16,091 nucleotides of DNA, from assembly GCA_946613735.1 (NCBI GenBank), contig CAMOFS010000004.1, positions 1-16,091 on the forward strand, read 5' to 3'. The DNA is from an uncultured Lachnospiraceae bacterium. Lineage in GTDB: Bacteria > Bacillota_A > Clostridia > Lachnospirales > Lachnospiraceae. The stretch's first letter is position 1; the number at the start of each line of letters is the position of its first letter. The notes under the pieces are model-generated. The model had not been told where the DNA came from. It saw only the letters and a list, made by a program, of their open reading frames with translations, and did not search any database. A program made the translations under genes and the position numbers. Shown here piece by piece: positions 15,185 through 16,091 of the stretch.

Positions 15185-15210
15185 AATAATAGTCATTTTT
15201 AAAAAACTGA

Positions 15211-16091
15211 TTAGCCGAGGAGTGAGAGAACACCCTGAGTACTCTGGTTTGCCTGTGCCAGCATGGACTGACCGGCCTGTACCAGGATATTGTTCTTGGA
15301 GTACTCCACCATCTCGCGAGCCATATCTGTATCACGGATACGGGACTCAGCTGCATCGGTATTCTCAGTGGTGGTATCCAGGTTAGCAATGGTGTGCTCG
15401 AGACGGTTCTGAACAGCACCAAGCTGGGATCTCTGAGTGGATACGTAATCTAAAGCTGCCTGAACTACCTTCATGGTGTGGCCTGCTGCCGCAAAGGATG
15501 AAAGACTAAGAGCCGGTGTGGAAAGTGTAGATGCGCTTAATTTATATACGGATCTACCCTCAGTTGCAGCACCTCTTTCAGGCTTTCCAGTCCAGTCAAT
15601 CTCCCCGCTACCAGCTGTTTTTCTCTTTACACCAAAGAGTGCAGATGCTGAAAGTGAGCTGATGTTGAGCTCAATCCTCTGTCCACAGATAGAACCTACC
15701 TGAAGATTCTTGGAGGTAAATGATCCGTCCAAAAGATCCATTGTATTAAACTGTGTGGATGAGGAGATACGATCGATCTCGGAAGCAAGCTCCTTAACCT
15801 CGAGCTTAAGTGCGTCTCTGTCGATAGATGTATTCGTATCGTTAGCAGCCTGTGTAGCCAGCTCATTCATACGCTGAAGGATACTATGTACTTCATTAAG
15901 TGCACCTTCTGCTGTCTGTACGCAGGAAATACCATCCTGTGCATTTGTAGATGCTCTTGTAAGTCCACGGACCTGGCTTCTCATCTTCTCAGAGATAGCA
16001 AGTCCTGCCGCATCATCTGCTGCACGGTTGATCTTGTAACCACTTGATAATTTCTCAGTTGCCTTTGAAGAAGCGTTAACTGTGATTCCTA
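15211..16091 (-). CDS. fliC: Flagellin, N-terminus beyond the window edge
   Basis: The filament subunit of the bacterial flagellum, exported by the flagellar type III system. 292 residues are visible. The conserved N-terminal D0/D1 part (KATEKLSSGYKINRAADDAAGLAISEKM) runs off the right edge, with about 20 codons missing. The conserved C-terminal part ends with MVEYSKNNILVQAGQSMLAQANQSTQGVLSLLG. The total would be about 310 residues, which is short for a flagellin: the variable centre is only about 80 residues. It is rich in Ser/Thr, which are candidate O-glycosylation sites, and includes several lysines (VKRKTAG, GKPERG) that could be methylated. A strong terminator follows. Placing the glycosyltransferase and FliB-like genes directly downstream is a common arrangement for flagellin-modifying islands. 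Confidence 0.97.
   Translation of the reverse strand, partial: GITVNASSKATEKLSSGYKINRAADDAAGLAISEKMRSQVRGLTRASTNAQDGISCVQTAEGALNEVHSILQRMNELATQAANDTNTSIDRDALKLEVKELASEIDRISSSTQFNTMDLLDGSFTSKNLQVGSICGQRIELNISSLSASALFGVKRKTAGSGEIDWTGKPERGAATEGRSVYKLSASTLSTPALSLSSFAAAGHTMKVVQAALDYVSTQRSQLGAVQNRLEHTIANLDTTTENTDAAESRIRDTDMAREMVEYSKNNILVQAGQSMLAQANQSTQGVLSLLG

Noticed and set aside
14916..15422. Minus-strand frame spanning the flagellin terminator
   Set aside because: It crosses the terminator, overlaps flagellin and the DUF4422 fusion in another frame, and shows no protein family motif.

Overview
The window looks like a flagellin-modification (surface glycosylation) island of a motile, anaerobic, low-to-mid GC Firmicute. 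Lachnospiraceae (Butyrivibrio or Roseburia relatives) is my best guess. That placement rests on the flagellin type, the LicD/DUF4422/DUF3880-type transferase mix, the FliB-like module and the remains of a DUF4143-type ATPase gene. It is an inference from family content, not from a marker gene.

Right end (15211-16091, minus strand): a flagellin gene whose first ~20 codons lie outside the window. A strong intrinsic terminator follows it, and a sigma-A-like promoter overlaps the terminator's U-tract. This promoter starts operon 1 (15081 to 9154, minus strand): DUF4422 + capsule-type transferase fusion, a 150-residue protein of unknown function, a GT2 transferase, a GT4 transferase, and a DUF4422 + FliB-like lysine N-methylase fusion. 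The first four genes are chained by three 4-bp ATGA stop/start overlaps.

Middle (7522-9157): a plus-strand GT2 gene, a repeat-rich stretch with a good-looking promoter, a truncated frameshifted relic of an AAA/DUF4143 ATPase, and a 3'-end scrap of a DUF3880-type gene. The scrap is inverted relative to the matching end of the intact gene at 6343-7521. The GT2 gene and operon 2 diverge from a short AT-rich intergenic region holding a near-perfect 20-bp palindrome.

Left part (7521 to 1, minus strand), operon 2: a DUF3880/CgeB-like transferase, a 1245-residue four-module protein (LicD, GT8, degenerate GT2-like, DUF3880-like), a LicD + GT-B-like fusion, and the first 169 codons of another DUF3880-type gene that runs off the window.

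Taken together, the genes encode several predicted sugar transferases (GT2, GT4, GT8, DUF4422, capsule-type, DUF3880) plus two LicD phospho-substituent transferases and one putative protein lysine methylase. Their position directly after flagellin suggests they decorate the flagellar filament, though a role in capsule or another cell-surface glycan cannot be excluded. The most unusual items are the glycosyltransferase-methylase fusion, the four-module protein, and a short hairpin-forming repeat that appears twice: once inserted in frame inside a coding region and once supplying the stop codon of the same gene.
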